Below, in pieces: positions 1 through 7,762 of a stretch of DNA of 16,991 nt. The position numbers and the translations under genes were made by a program. Below the pieces are notes generated by a model, which did not search any database, was not told where the DNA came from, and saw only the letters and a list, made by a program, of their open reading frames with translations. Each line of letters opens with the position of its first letter. Within the stretch, counting starts at the first letter, position 1. This stretch comes from CAZVFE01 sp964626405 (lineage in GTDB: Bacteria; Bacteroidota; Bacteroidia; Cytophagales; Spirosomataceae): assembly GCA_964626405.1 (NCBI GenBank), contig CAZVFE010000033.1, forward strand, positions 1-16,991. The letters run 5' to 3'.

Positions 1-57
1 TAGAGCAATACACTTTTAATGTATGGGTCCTGGGTTCGAATCCCAGCGGGATCACCA
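1..57 (+). tRNA. tRNA-Lys (anticodon TTT), 3' part
   Basis: The window opens inside the D arm of a tRNA. The anticodon stem ATACA/TGTAT (8-12 with 20-24) encloses the loop CTTTTAA, so the anticodon is TTT at 15-17, read as lysine. The T stem CTGGG/CCCAG (30-34 with 42-46) encloses TTCGAAT. The 3' acceptor strand (47-53) is followed by discriminator A and an encoded CCA at 55-57. The 5' acceptor strand and most of the D arm lie outside the window, so acceptor pairing cannot be checked. Confidence 0.93.
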
Positions 58-59
58 AA

Positions 60-90
60 AACCTCTTAAATTTTTAAGAGGTTTTTTTTT
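60..90 (+). terminator. Intrinsic terminator after tRNA-Lys
   Basis: Ten-base inverted repeat AACCTCTTAA (60-69) and TTAAGAGGTT (74-83) with a four-base loop, followed by an unbroken T run to 90. It begins three bases after the tRNA CCA and fits a rho-independent terminator. The A run at 57-61 on the other side could let it work weakly for the reverse strand too, where the remnant ending at 97 points into it. Confidence 0.85.
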
Positions 91-96
91 GCATAT

Positions 97-240
97 TTAA
101 ATTTGCGAAGAAACTGAACTCAATATTATTAAATAAAACGCGAAAAATCCAGCAGTTCCAATAAGAGCATTCCCACCAGATTTTGCTTTTGCCCCCTTGG
201 CATATCCTAATAAATAATCTGAATCATCAATAATAAGAAT
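97..240 (-). pseudogene. Remnant of a small membrane-protein gene
   Basis: On the reverse strand an open stretch of 47 codons ends in TAA at 99-97. It reads as protein-like sequence: an acidic start (DDSDYLLGYAKGAKAK), then SGGNALIGTAG and a hydrophobic segment FFAFYLIILSS suitable for one membrane helix. There is no ATG in frame, and an in-frame TAA lies just upstream of the readable part, so this looks like the 3' end of a decayed gene. It could also be a short gene using a rare start, or chance. The rest of 91-288 is AT-rich and presumably holds the promoter of the gene at 289, but I see no convincing element there. Confidence 0.35.
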
Positions 241-288
241 TTTTTAATTTAAATTTTTTATTTTTAAAAATAAATTGAACCAAAGACT

Positions 289-1191
289 ATGTCCCTCGTA
301 ACCATTGTAATGGCCACTTATAATTGTCAGGAATTTCTTGACGAACAAATTCAATCACTTGTAAATCAGGATTTTAATGACTTGGAATTTGTTTTTGTGG
401 ATGACCATTCCACTGATTCCTCCTACAGTATCTTAAAAAAATATGCCGAAAATGATTCCCGCATAAAAGTCTTCCAGAATCCGAAAAATTTAGGAATAAA
501 CAAAACCTTTGAATTCGGTATCCAACAAGCAAAAGGAGATTTTATTGCCCTATCCGACCAAGATGACGTTTGGGAATTGAATAAAATTAGCCTACTCATG
601 AATTCTATTGGTTCTTCCTCTCTTATTTACTCAGATTCCCAATTAATTGACGCCCAAGGATTTAAATTAACGCTATATTCCCAACATAATTTTCTTTGCG
701 ATTATCCTTCTCCCCTCTTTTATACCTTTGGGACAAAAGCCATGGGACATGCCATGCTTTTTAAAAAAGAAATACTTTCAATTGCTCTCCCTTTTCCTGA
801 ATTTTTAGGACATGATTTTTCAATCGGTTTTGCCGCAGCTTGTATGAATGGCGTAAAATATTTTCCAAATCCTTTGGTTCAGTATCGCCAACATGCTAAT
901 AATGCGGTCTCAGCAAATCTCTCAAAAGCAAAAAAAAACCGTCCTTCCAAGGCAATTAAAAAAAATAATATCATAAAAAGAATCCAATTCCTCGCTGATC
1001 GTTGTCCAAATCCTACTGAAAAATCCATTTTTAATCTTTTATTGAATTCCTATTCAGAGGGCTCGATAAAAGCCCGATTACTACGATTTAATATTGTTTA
1101 TAAACATCGTAATTCAATGCTGGCCTATAAAGGAAAATCTAAGTTTGGAAAAATTTTATATCCGTTTAAACTTTTAATTTCCATATATTAA
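289..1191 (+). CDS. Family 2 glycosyltransferase
   Basis: Predicted GT-A fold glycosyltransferase of 300 residues that would move a sugar from a nucleotide donor to a surface-polysaccharide or lipid-linked acceptor. The N-terminus has the GT2 pattern: VTIVMATYN (4-12), the nucleotide-binding pair D38-D39 in FVDDHSTD, and SDQDDVW (89-95), the DXD-like metal site typical of rhamnosyltransferase-like members. GHD (174-176) is a candidate catalytic-base region, followed by the PLVQYRQH motif seen in this subgroup. The basic tail (from about 210) has no clear membrane helix, so the protein is probably cytosolic and membrane-associated. It starts 199 bases after the tRNA terminator. No other polysaccharide genes are present, so acceptor and sugar are unknown. 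It seems independent of the catabolic operon downstream. Confidence 0.88.
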   Translation: MSLVTIVMATYNCQEFLDEQIQSLVNQDFNDLEFVFVDDHSTDSSYSILKKYAENDSRIKVFQNPKNLGINKTFEFGIQQAKGDFIALSDQDDVWELNKISLLMNSIGSSSLIYSDSQLIDAQGFKLTLYSQHNFLCDYPSPLFYTFGTKAMGHAMLFKKEILSIALPFPEFLGHDFSIGFAAACMNGVKYFPNPLVQYRQHANNAVSANLSKAKKNRPSKAIKKNNIIKRIQFLADRCPNPTEKSIFNLLLNSYSEGSIKARLLRFNIVYKHRNSMLAYKGKSKFGKILYPFKLLISIY

Positions 1192-1228
1192 GAAAACTTT
1201 CATTAAATTATGAAGTTTATTAATTATT

Positions 1229-3298
1229 ATGAAAAAAATTATTCAATCAATCTTAATCCTAAGTTTAGGTTTTTCAGTTTTAGCTCAAAATCCAGAGATT
1301 AATCCAGATAATATTCAGATCGCCAGAGATTCCTATGGTATACCTCATATATTTGCTCCTACCGATCCTGAGGTAGCTTATGGTCTGGCCTGGGCCCATG
1401 CCGAAGATGATTTCCAAACAATACAAACTCTTTTACTTACCGGTAAAGGAAAATTAGGTACTTATCTTGGAAAAAAAGGTGCTCCTGTAGATTATGTATC
1501 CGGACTTTTAAACACCAAAAAAGTAGTTTTAGAACAAATAAATTCCCTTGACCCTAAATTCATTTCCCTAATAAAGGGTTATTTAATGGGACTGGAAGAT
1601 TACGCAAAGGCCCATCCGAAAGAAGTACTGAATAAACATGTCTTTCCCGTTTCAGTTGAAGATTATCTTTCTACCACCGTATTTTCCATTGCTGTTTTTA
1701 GCGGTGTAGAACGGACTCTCCCCCAAATTTTAAATGGTTCAATCACTAAACTGCCTGGTTTTACTGGAGAAGGATCTAATTCTTTTGCTGTTTCCGCCAA
1801 AAAATCCGCAAGTGGTGAACCCATGTTGGTTATCAACGCCCATCAACCTATTGAAGGTCCTACTGCTTTTTATGAGGCACATTTACAATCAGAGGAAGGT
1901 TGGAATATCCTTGGTGGCCTTTTCCCTGGCGCTCCTCTGATCTTTCATGGTGTTACTCCTAACTTAGCTTGGGCCCATACGGTGAATTTTCAAGATAAAA
2001 TCGATGTCTATCAGTTAAAAATAGATAAAAACCACCCAAATCAATATCTAGTGGATGGAGAATGGCTGCCTTTGAATTCATTCAAAGTAAAATTAAAAAT
2101 TAAAGGCCTACCCTTTTCAATTTCTAAAAAAGCTTGGAATTCAATTTATGGTCCAACTGTAAAAGATCCGAATGGGAATTTCTTTTCTCTAAGATTACCT
2201 GCTTTAATGGATGCAGGAGCCTTGCAACAATGGTATGCCATGAACCGCTCTACTAATTTTAAGGAATTTAAAAAAGCCCTGGAACAAAACCATTTGGCCA
2301 TGTTTAATATCCTTTATGCAGATAAAGAAGATAATATTTTTTATGTATCCAATGGTAAAATGCCTTATCGAAATCCAAATCCTAATTACCATTGGTCTTC
2401 TACCCTTCCTGGTGATACGAAAGAAACACTTTGGACTGAATTCAAACCATTTTCAGCCCTTCCCCAATATCTAAATCCTTCATCAGGTTATTTATTCAAT
2501 ACAAATCATTCTCCTTTTTTAGCTACTTCGACAAAAGATAATTTAAATAAGGATTTATTCGATAAAAATGATGGCTATGAAACCTATCATAATAACCGCT
2601 CTCAAAGAGCAAAAGATTTAATTGAACAGTTGGAAAAAATTTCTTTAGAAGATTTGAAAAGAATCAAATTTGATCGACAATTACCCGAAAAAATACTTTA
2701 TCCTTACGGCCATGATGCATCAATTTTATTCGAATTAAATTCTGAAAAATATCCTCAATATGCTCAAATTATTAATGAATTGAAGAATTGGGATCATTTG
2801 GCCTCTGCAGATAGTAAAGCTGCCTTATATTATAACATGGCTTATTATTTAGTACCCAAATTAAATACATCTAAGGATAAAGGTCCCTTGATAGAAAAAG
2901 ATGCCATTGAGGTTATTAAAAATATTCACGATGAATTATTGAAAAATTTTGGGACAATTAATTTGACCTTAGGACAATATCAACGCTTAGTTCGAGGGAA
3001 GGAAGATTGGCCACAAGCCGGAATGCCCGATGTTTTGGCGGCAGTGATGTCTCAGCCTTGGAAAGATGGAAAAAGACGAATGAATAGCGGTGATGCCTAT
3101 ATTGGTTTTGTGAAATTTCCTAAAGACGGCGGCTTGCCCTTAATTGAAACCGTTAATACCTTCGGCGCTTCCTCTCATCCAGATTCCCCCCATTTTGCTG
3201 ATCAAAGAGCCTTGTATCAAGCCCAAAAGACCAAAAAAATGACTTTAAATAAAGAGGAAGTATTAAAAAATGCCAAAAGGATTTATCATCCAAAATAA
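1229..3298 (+). CDS. Exported penicillin/AHL-acylase family Ntn-hydrolase
   Basis: A 689-residue precursor of the penicillin acylase family (Ntn-hydrolases), which hydrolyses amide bonds of acylated substrates such as beta-lactams, acyl-homoserine lactones or lipopeptides. Residues 1-19 form a signal peptide (lysines, hydrophobic core, VLA before Q20), so it should be periplasmic. The N-terminal IARDSYGIPHI (31-41) is the conserved start of the alpha chain. GEG-SNSFAVS places the autoproteolysis site between G182 and S183, and S183 would become the N-terminal nucleophile of the beta chain. H205 in NAHQP is also a family landmark. The family's alpha-spacer-beta layout is kept and the length is near normal, so it is probably active. 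Substrate specificity (AHL, penicillin or aculeacin type) cannot be told. It follows the glycosyltransferase by 37 bases and is separated from the GH3 gene by a promoter region. Confidence 0.88.
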   Translation: MKKIIQSILILSLGFSVLAQNPEINPDNIQIARDSYGIPHIFAPTDPEVAYGLAWAHAEDDFQTIQTLLLTGKGKLGTYLGKKGAPVDYVSGLLNTKKVVLEQINSLDPKFISLIKGYLMGLEDYAKAHPKEVLNKHVFPVSVEDYLSTTVFSIAVFSGVERTLPQILNGSITKLPGFTGEGSNSFAVSAKKSASGEPMLVINAHQPIEGPTAFYEAHLQSEEGWNILGGLFPGAPLIFHGVTPNLAWAHTVNFQDKIDVYQLKIDKNHPNQYLVDGEWLPLNSFKVKLKIKGLPFSISKKAWNSIYGPTVKDPNGNFFSLRLPALMDAGALQQWYAMNRSTNFKEFKKALEQNHLAMFNILYADKEDNIFYVSNGKMPYRNPNPNYHWSSTLPGDTKETLWTEFKPFSALPQYLNPSSGYLFNTNHSPFLATSTKDNLNKDLFDKNDGYETYHNNRSQRAKDLIEQLEKISLEDLKRIKFDRQLPEKILYPYGHDASILFELNSEKYPQYAQIINELKNWDHLASADSKAALYYNMAYYLVPKLNTSKDKGPLIEKDAIEVIKNIHDELLKNFGTINLTLGQYQRLVRGKEDWPQAGMPDVLAAVMSQPWKDGKRRMNSGDAYIGFVKFPKDGGLPLIETVNTFGASSHPDSPHFADQRALYQAQKTKKMTLNKEEVLKNAKRIYHPK

Positions 3299-3306
3299 AT
3301 CCTTTT
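3275..3306 (+). terminator. Possible weak terminator hairpin after acylase
   Basis: Perfect 11-base inverted repeat AAAAGGATTTA (3275-3285) and TAAATCCTTTT (3296-3306) with a ten-base loop. It spans the stop codon of the acylase gene (TAA at 3296-3298). Only a short, interrupted T run follows (TTTTGTCTT), so termination is likely partial. The position, just before the promoter region of the next operon, supports a transcript end here. Confidence 0.45.
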
Positions 3307-3347
3307 GTCTTATCATTATTAATCTAATTTTATTCAATATCAATCAA

Positions 3348-3382
3348 TTGTATTTTTTCTTGTAAAAATTGTTATATTTTTG
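3348..3382 (+). promoter_or_regulatory. Candidate Bacteroidota promoter of the catabolic operon
   Basis: TATTTTTG at 3375-3382 matches the Bacteroidota -7 consensus TAnnTTTG exactly. The nearest upstream TTG candidate for the -33 element is at 3348-3350, giving a spacer somewhat longer than the usual 19-21. The -7 box lies 17 bases before the ATG at 3400, implying a very short leader. This 101-base gap is the only sizeable break before the eleven-gene run, so a promoter is expected here. I see no operator palindrome and no regulator gene in the window. Confidence 0.45.
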
Positions 3383-3399
3383 TTTAAATACGATTGATA

Positions 3400-5613
3400 A
3401 TGAAAAAACTACTTTTATTTTTATTTTTAGGCTCTAATGTTTTTGGACAAATTCAATTTATCGAGCAGAAAAATGGTCCGAAATTGAGTTATTCCAGCTC
3501 TTCGGGAGTCAATATCCTTCAAATTGATGGTTATCAGTTTAAGGATTTAAACAAAAATTCCCAATTAGATCCTTATGAAGATTGGCGTCTTTCTGTTTCA
3601 GAGAGGGCAAAAGATTTGGCATCTAAAATGTCTGCTGAACAAATTGCGGGCTTAATGCTTTATTCCGCCCATCAATCTATTCCTGCCCGTCCGGGTGGAT
3701 ATTTTGCTGGTACCTATGGCGGAAAGCCATTTGACCCAGCTACCATGGAAAATTATTTACTAACCGACCAACAAAAGAAATTTTTGTCGGAAGATAATCT
3801 AAGACATGTTTTAGTTACTACGGTAAGTTCTCCTACAGACGCTGCGATTTGGTCGAATAATATTCAATCTTTTTGTGAATCAGTTGGTTTAGGAATTCCT
3901 GCCAATAATTCATCAGATCCTCGTCATGGTACCCAAGCCCGTGCTGAATTTAATGCTGCAGCGGGTGGTTTAATTTCCATGTGGCCAAGTTCTTTGGGGT
4001 TGGCTGCTAGTTTTGAGCCTTCTTTGGTGAAAGAATTCGGTAATATTGCCGCAAAAGAATACCGTGCTTTAGGTATTACTACGGCCCTTTCCCCTCAAAT
4101 AGATATTGCAACGGAACCAAGATGGAACCGTTTTGATGGAACTTTTGGAGAAAATTCTACTATGGCAGCAAAATTTGCAAGAGCCTATGTAGATGGTTTT
4201 CAAGGTGAAAACTGGGGTTTAAACTCGGTAAATGCCATGGTAAAACATTGGCCTGGAGGAGGAGCTGGAGAGTCTGGTAGAGATGCCCATTATGGGATAG
4301 GCAAATTCGCGGTATATCCGGGAAATAATTTTGATGAACACATGATTCCTTTTTTAGAAGGTGCCTTTAAATTAGACGGCAAAACTAAAATGGCTTCAGC
4401 TGTAATGCCCTATTATACCATTTCCCTTGGTCAAGATAAAAAGTATGGAGAGAATGTGGGAAATGGCTATAGCCAATATATTTTAACAGATTTATTGAGA
4501 AAAAAATACGGATATAATGGGGTCATTTGTACGGATTGGTTAGTGGTAGCTCCTCATCGGGAAATTGATAATTTCATCAATGGGAAACCTTGGGGTATTG
4601 AAAACCTAAATTTAGTAGAATTACATCTTAAAGCCCTAATGGCTGGTGTGGATCAATATGGAGGGAATAATGATAAAACCCCTGTTTTAGCTGCATTTGA
4701 TCTAGGAGCTGAAAAAATTGGTCAAGAGGCCATGAGAAAAAGGATTGAAGAATCTGCAGTACGACTATTAACCAATATTTTCCAAGTTGGACTATTTGAA
4801 AACCCTTATTTAGATATTGAAAAAACAAAGGAGATTGTAGGAAATCCAGATTTTATGCAAAAAGGATTTGAAGCACAATTGAAATCCATTCTTATGTTAA
4901 AAAATAAAAATCACCTTTTACCACTGAAAAAATCAACTAAAATTTATGTTCCAAGACGATATGTCCCAGCATCCCGACATTTCCTTGGGTTCCCTATTCC
5001 AGAATCGAATGAATATCCGATTAATATTGATTTAGTATCAAAATACTTTACCGTAGTGGAAAATCCACAGGAAGCAGATATTGCCCTAGTATGTATTGAA
5101 TCTCCAAAATCCGGAATAGGTTATGATAAAAAAGATGTTGAAAATGGAGGAAATGGTTATTTCCCATTATCCCTTCAATATGGTAAATATACTGCAGATA
5201 AGGCAAGAGAGGTTTCTATAGGAGGTGGAGATCCACTTGAAAAGACTTCCAATCGTTCTTATAAAGGAAAATCTATTACAGCCTCTAATACGCATGATTT
5301 AGAATTGGTTTTATCTACCAAGGAGAAAATGGGTAATAAGCCAGTGATTGTTTCTGTTCTTACCTCAAACCCTTTTGTGGTAAATGAATTTGAATCAAAA
5401 GTTGATGCGATTTTCTTGAACTTCGCTGTTCAGGATCAAGCTTTATTGGATGTAATTTCAGGTAAGTTCAACCCAATTGCAAAATTACCAATGCAAATGC
5501 CAGCTTCTATGGATGAAGTAGAAATGCAATTGGAAGATGTACCAAATGATATGAAACCCCATATTGATTCTGAAGGGAATTCTTATGATTATGGTTTCGG
5601 ATTAACTTATTAA
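3400..5613 (+). CDS. Secreted glycoside hydrolase family 3 (beta-glucosidase-like)
   Basis: Predicted retaining GH3 enzyme removing terminal beta-linked sugars, probably glucose, from a glycoside. The ATG at 3400 gives a clean signal peptide (MKKLLLFLFLGSNVFG, before Q17); the frame is open from a TTG at 3394, but that start is less likely. Residues 47-62 hold an EF-hand-like loop (D49, N51, N53, Q55, D57, E60), perhaps binding calcium. The GH3 N-domain follows, with KHWPGGG (282-288) in place of the usual KHFPGHG, and VICTDW with D379 as expected nucleophile. The C-domain starts near residue 470 and ends with DYGFGLTY at the C-terminus, so the fibronectin-III-like domain of many GH3 enzymes is absent. 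I could not assign the acid/base glutamate. It is first in the operon, 23 bases before the dioxygenase gene. Inferred role: periplasmic trimming of O-linked sugars before uptake. Confidence 0.87.
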   Translation: MKKLLLFLFLGSNVFGQIQFIEQKNGPKLSYSSSSGVNILQIDGYQFKDLNKNSQLDPYEDWRLSVSERAKDLASKMSAEQIAGLMLYSAHQSIPARPGGYFAGTYGGKPFDPATMENYLLTDQQKKFLSEDNLRHVLVTTVSSPTDAAIWSNNIQSFCESVGLGIPANNSSDPRHGTQARAEFNAAAGGLISMWPSSLGLAASFEPSLVKEFGNIAAKEYRALGITTALSPQIDIATEPRWNRFDGTFGENSTMAAKFARAYVDGFQGENWGLNSVNAMVKHWPGGGAGESGRDAHYGIGKFAVYPGNNFDEHMIPFLEGAFKLDGKTKMASAVMPYYTISLGQDKKYGENVGNGYSQYILTDLLRKKYGYNGVICTDWLVVAPHREIDNFINGKPWGIENLNLVELHLKALMAGVDQYGGNNDKTPVLAAFDLGAEKIGQEAMRKRIEESAVRLLTNIFQVGLFENPYLDIEKTKEIVGNPDFMQKGFEAQLKSILMLKNKNHLLPLKKSTKIYVPRRYVPASRHFLGFPIPESNEYPINIDLVSKYFTVVENPQEADIALVCIESPKSGIGYDKKDVENGGNGYFPLSLQYGKYTADKAREVSIGGGDPLEKTSNRSYKGKSITASNTHDLELVLSTKEKMGNKPVIVSVLTSNPFVVNEFESKVDAIFLNFAVQDQALLDVISGKFNPIAKLPMQMPASMDEVEMQLEDVPNDMKPHIDSEGNSYDYGFGLTY

Positions 5614-5636
5614 ACCAAAAAACAAATAAAATTAAA

Positions 5637-6626
5637 ATGGCTAAAAACCCACATTTTATTTCCCAAATGGCCCATGTGGAATTATTGAGTACCAATTTGG
5701 AAGAAACTGTTAAATTTTATGATGAAGTAGTTGGTTTAGATATCACTGCTAGAGATGAAAATTCCGTTTATTTACGTGCTTGGGGAGATTATTTCCTATA
5801 TACCTTAAAAATTACCCAATCAGATAAACAAGGTTTAGGCCTTATCGGATGGCGCGCAGATAGTCTGGAAGCCTTGGAAGAATGCGTGGAGCATTTAGAA
5901 AATCTTGGGGTTGGCCTTGGCTGGGTGGAAGCGGATAAAGGTAGAGGGAAAGCTTACCAATTTCAATCTCCAGACGGACATAAACATGAAATATTTTGGG
6001 ATGTAACCTGGCTAAGAGAATCAGGAGAAAGAGCAAGTATTTATGTAGACAGATATTCGTCTAATAGACGCAGAGGTGCGAATCCTAGAAGATTGGATCA
6101 TTTTACCTATTTGGTTGCTATTGGTATTTATGCCAAAGAAAAAGCCTTTTGGAAATCTATGGGTTTAAAAAACCCGGATGAGGTTCGTTTTGATGATGAA
6201 AAGCCGCCAATTGGAGGTTTATTTACCTCTGGAAACCTTTCTCATGATATCGCTATATTTTCTGACCCGAATATTCAACCAGGAGCAGCTTTGGGTAATC
6301 ATATTTGCTTTAATGTGGATTCAAGAGAAGAAGTTTTATTGGCCTTGGATTGGTTTAATGAGAAAGGATATACCTCTTATTGGGGGGCACCTACCAGACA
6401 TAAAGCCGATGAAGGTTTCTTTTTCTATATCATGGAACCTCATACAGGAATCCTACTAGAATATTATGCATGTGCACGATTAATTTTTGCTCCAGACCAC
6501 GGGCCGGATATTCATTATTTAAAAGATAATCCGAATGATGCATGGGGACAAACCAATCCTTTTAAAGTAGCGGCGGATTCAGGAGCTGCAGGTGGTATTA
6601 AACCTGTAGATATTCCTGGAAAATAA
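5637..6626 (+). CDS. Extradiol ring-cleavage dioxygenase (VOC, catechol 2,3-dioxygenase-like)
   Basis: A 329-residue two-domain vicinal-oxygen-chelate protein of type I extradiol dioxygenase length. Domain 1 (about 8-125) begins QMAHVELLSTN. Domain 2 (about 152-285) begins RLDHFTYLV. The iron ligands expected for this family are visible: H155 in RLDHFTY, H222 in GNHICF and E275 in GILLEYY. Enzymes with this set insert O2 next to a catechol's two hydroxyls and open the ring, giving a yellow semialdehyde or ketone. The C-terminal extension (286-329) is hydrophilic and ends in PVDIPGK. No signal peptide, so cytosolic. It sits directly before a serine hydrolase, the usual partner when the meta-cleavage product is a ketone. 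The aromatic substrate is unknown; a phenolic aglycone from the deglycosidases encoded downstream is the inference. Confidence 0.87.
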   Translation: MAKNPHFISQMAHVELLSTNLEETVKFYDEVVGLDITARDENSVYLRAWGDYFLYTLKITQSDKQGLGLIGWRADSLEALEECVEHLENLGVGLGWVEADKGRGKAYQFQSPDGHKHEIFWDVTWLRESGERASIYVDRYSSNRRRGANPRRLDHFTYLVAIGIYAKEKAFWKSMGLKNPDEVRFDDEKPPIGGLFTSGNLSHDIAIFSDPNIQPGAALGNHICFNVDSREEVLLALDWFNEKGYTSYWGAPTRHKADEGFFFYIMEPHTGILLEYYACARLIFAPDHGPDIHYLKDNPNDAWGQTNPFKVAADSGAAGGIKPVDIPGK

Positions 6627-6650
6627 AATATTAATTTAGAAAAAAAGACT

Positions 6651-7757
6651 ATGTGGCATTTTTATCCTGGGCAATACATGCCCTCTTATCAATTAAATAG
6701 AGCCTTAACACAAGCGCATTACGGCGGAGGAGAATTTGCAGAATGTTTGGAAGTAGCCGGACAAATCATTCCCGGAGACAGAGAATCTTTTCATAATGCT
6801 TGGGCAAAAATGGGAAATAGGGTTTTTGATTTAGCAGAGAACTTTGCAGCAAAAAAGCAGGATGTTTCAGCAAGAAGATCCTATTTAAGAGCTTTTAATT
6901 ATTTAAGAACCTCGGAATTTTTTCTTACGCTACATGATGAGCGTAAGCTTCCGTATTATAATAAATGCAGAGAGGCCTTTAAAAAAGCCATTGAACGCTT
7001 TGATCAGCCCGTTAGACAAGTGGAAATCCCATTTGAGGGTTCTTTTATGCCTGCCTTCGTTTTCGCTCCTGTAGGAGTTAAAAATCCACCTATGATGATC
7101 ATGTTTGGTGGTCTTGATTCACTTGCCGAAGAATTATATTTCGGGATTGGTCAGCATTTAAACGAAAGAGGAATCGCCCTCATGGCAGTGGATGGTCCGG
7201 GACAGGGTTATACCCTAAGAAATAATCATATTCATTCAAGACATGATTACAATGTAGCAGGTACAGCGGTTTTAGATTGGAGTATTGAAAACCTAGCTGA
7301 TATGGTGGATGTGAATCGAATTGGTGTTGGCGCCGTATCAATGGGAGGATATATGGCTGCGCGATGTGCTGCATTTGAACCAAGATTCAAAGTATGTATG
7401 ATTTTTGGGGCTGTCTGGTCGTATTATGATGTATGGGCAAGTAGACCAGATAACCATCCTTTGGCTGATATCGTTCAACATATTGTTGATGCCAAATCGA
7501 TGGCTGAGGCAAGAGAAAAATTAAAAGGTTTTACCTTAGAAGGCGTTGCTGATAAAATTCAATGTCCTACCTATATCTTACACGGAGAGGATGATCGCCA
7601 GAATGTGGTAGAACATGCCTATAAACTGCAAAAAGCCTTAACTTGTGAGCATAAAATGGAAATTATTCCAGCAGATGAAACGGGTTCCGCGCATTGTCAG
7701 ATTGATGATTTTACGAAAACCTTCAATATGTTTGACTGGATTGCTAGTAAATTGTAA
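6651..7757 (+). CDS. Alpha/beta hydrolase, 2,6-dihydroxypseudooxynicotine hydrolase-like
   Basis: A 368-residue serine hydrolase with a long helical N-terminal cap (1-120) before the alpha/beta core, the arrangement of the DHPON hydrolase/FrsA-like group. The nucleophile is S230 in GAVSMGG, the acid is probably D315 in HGEDDRQ, and the histidine is H348 in GSAHCQ. An oxyanion-hole region is visible at MFGGLDS (151-157). DHPON hydrolase cleaves the C-C bond between a dihydroxylated ring and an acyl chain. Here the enzyme may hydrolyse the ring-fission product of the dioxygenase, 24 bases upstream, or split an aryl ketone directly. It could also be an ordinary esterase. Cytosolic by lack of a signal peptide. 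The ATG at 6651 fits the gap, and the conserved cap follows within ten residues. Confidence 0.82.
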   Translation: MWHFYPGQYMPSYQLNRALTQAHYGGGEFAECLEVAGQIIPGDRESFHNAWAKMGNRVFDLAENFAAKKQDVSARRSYLRAFNYLRTSEFFLTLHDERKLPYYNKCREAFKKAIERFDQPVRQVEIPFEGSFMPAFVFAPVGVKNPPMMIMFGGLDSLAEELYFGIGQHLNERGIALMAVDGPGQGYTLRNNHIHSRHDYNVAGTAVLDWSIENLADMVDVNRIGVGAVSMGGYMAARCAAFEPRFKVCMIFGAVWSYYDVWASRPDNHPLADIVQHIVDAKSMAEAREKLKGFTLEGVADKIQCPTYILHGEDDRQNVVEHAYKLQKALTCEHKMEIIPADETGSAHCQIDDFTKTFNMFDWIASKL

Positions 7758-7762
7758 TAAAT

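Noticed and set aside
1..288. tRNA-associated integration site (att) for a genomic island
   Set aside because: No repeat of the tRNA 3' end was seen elsewhere in the window, and there is no integrase, transposase or composition break to support an island.
3394..3399. TTG start for the GH3 gene
   Set aside because: The ATG six bases later gives a standard signal peptide, and the TTG lies only 11 bases after the -7 box.
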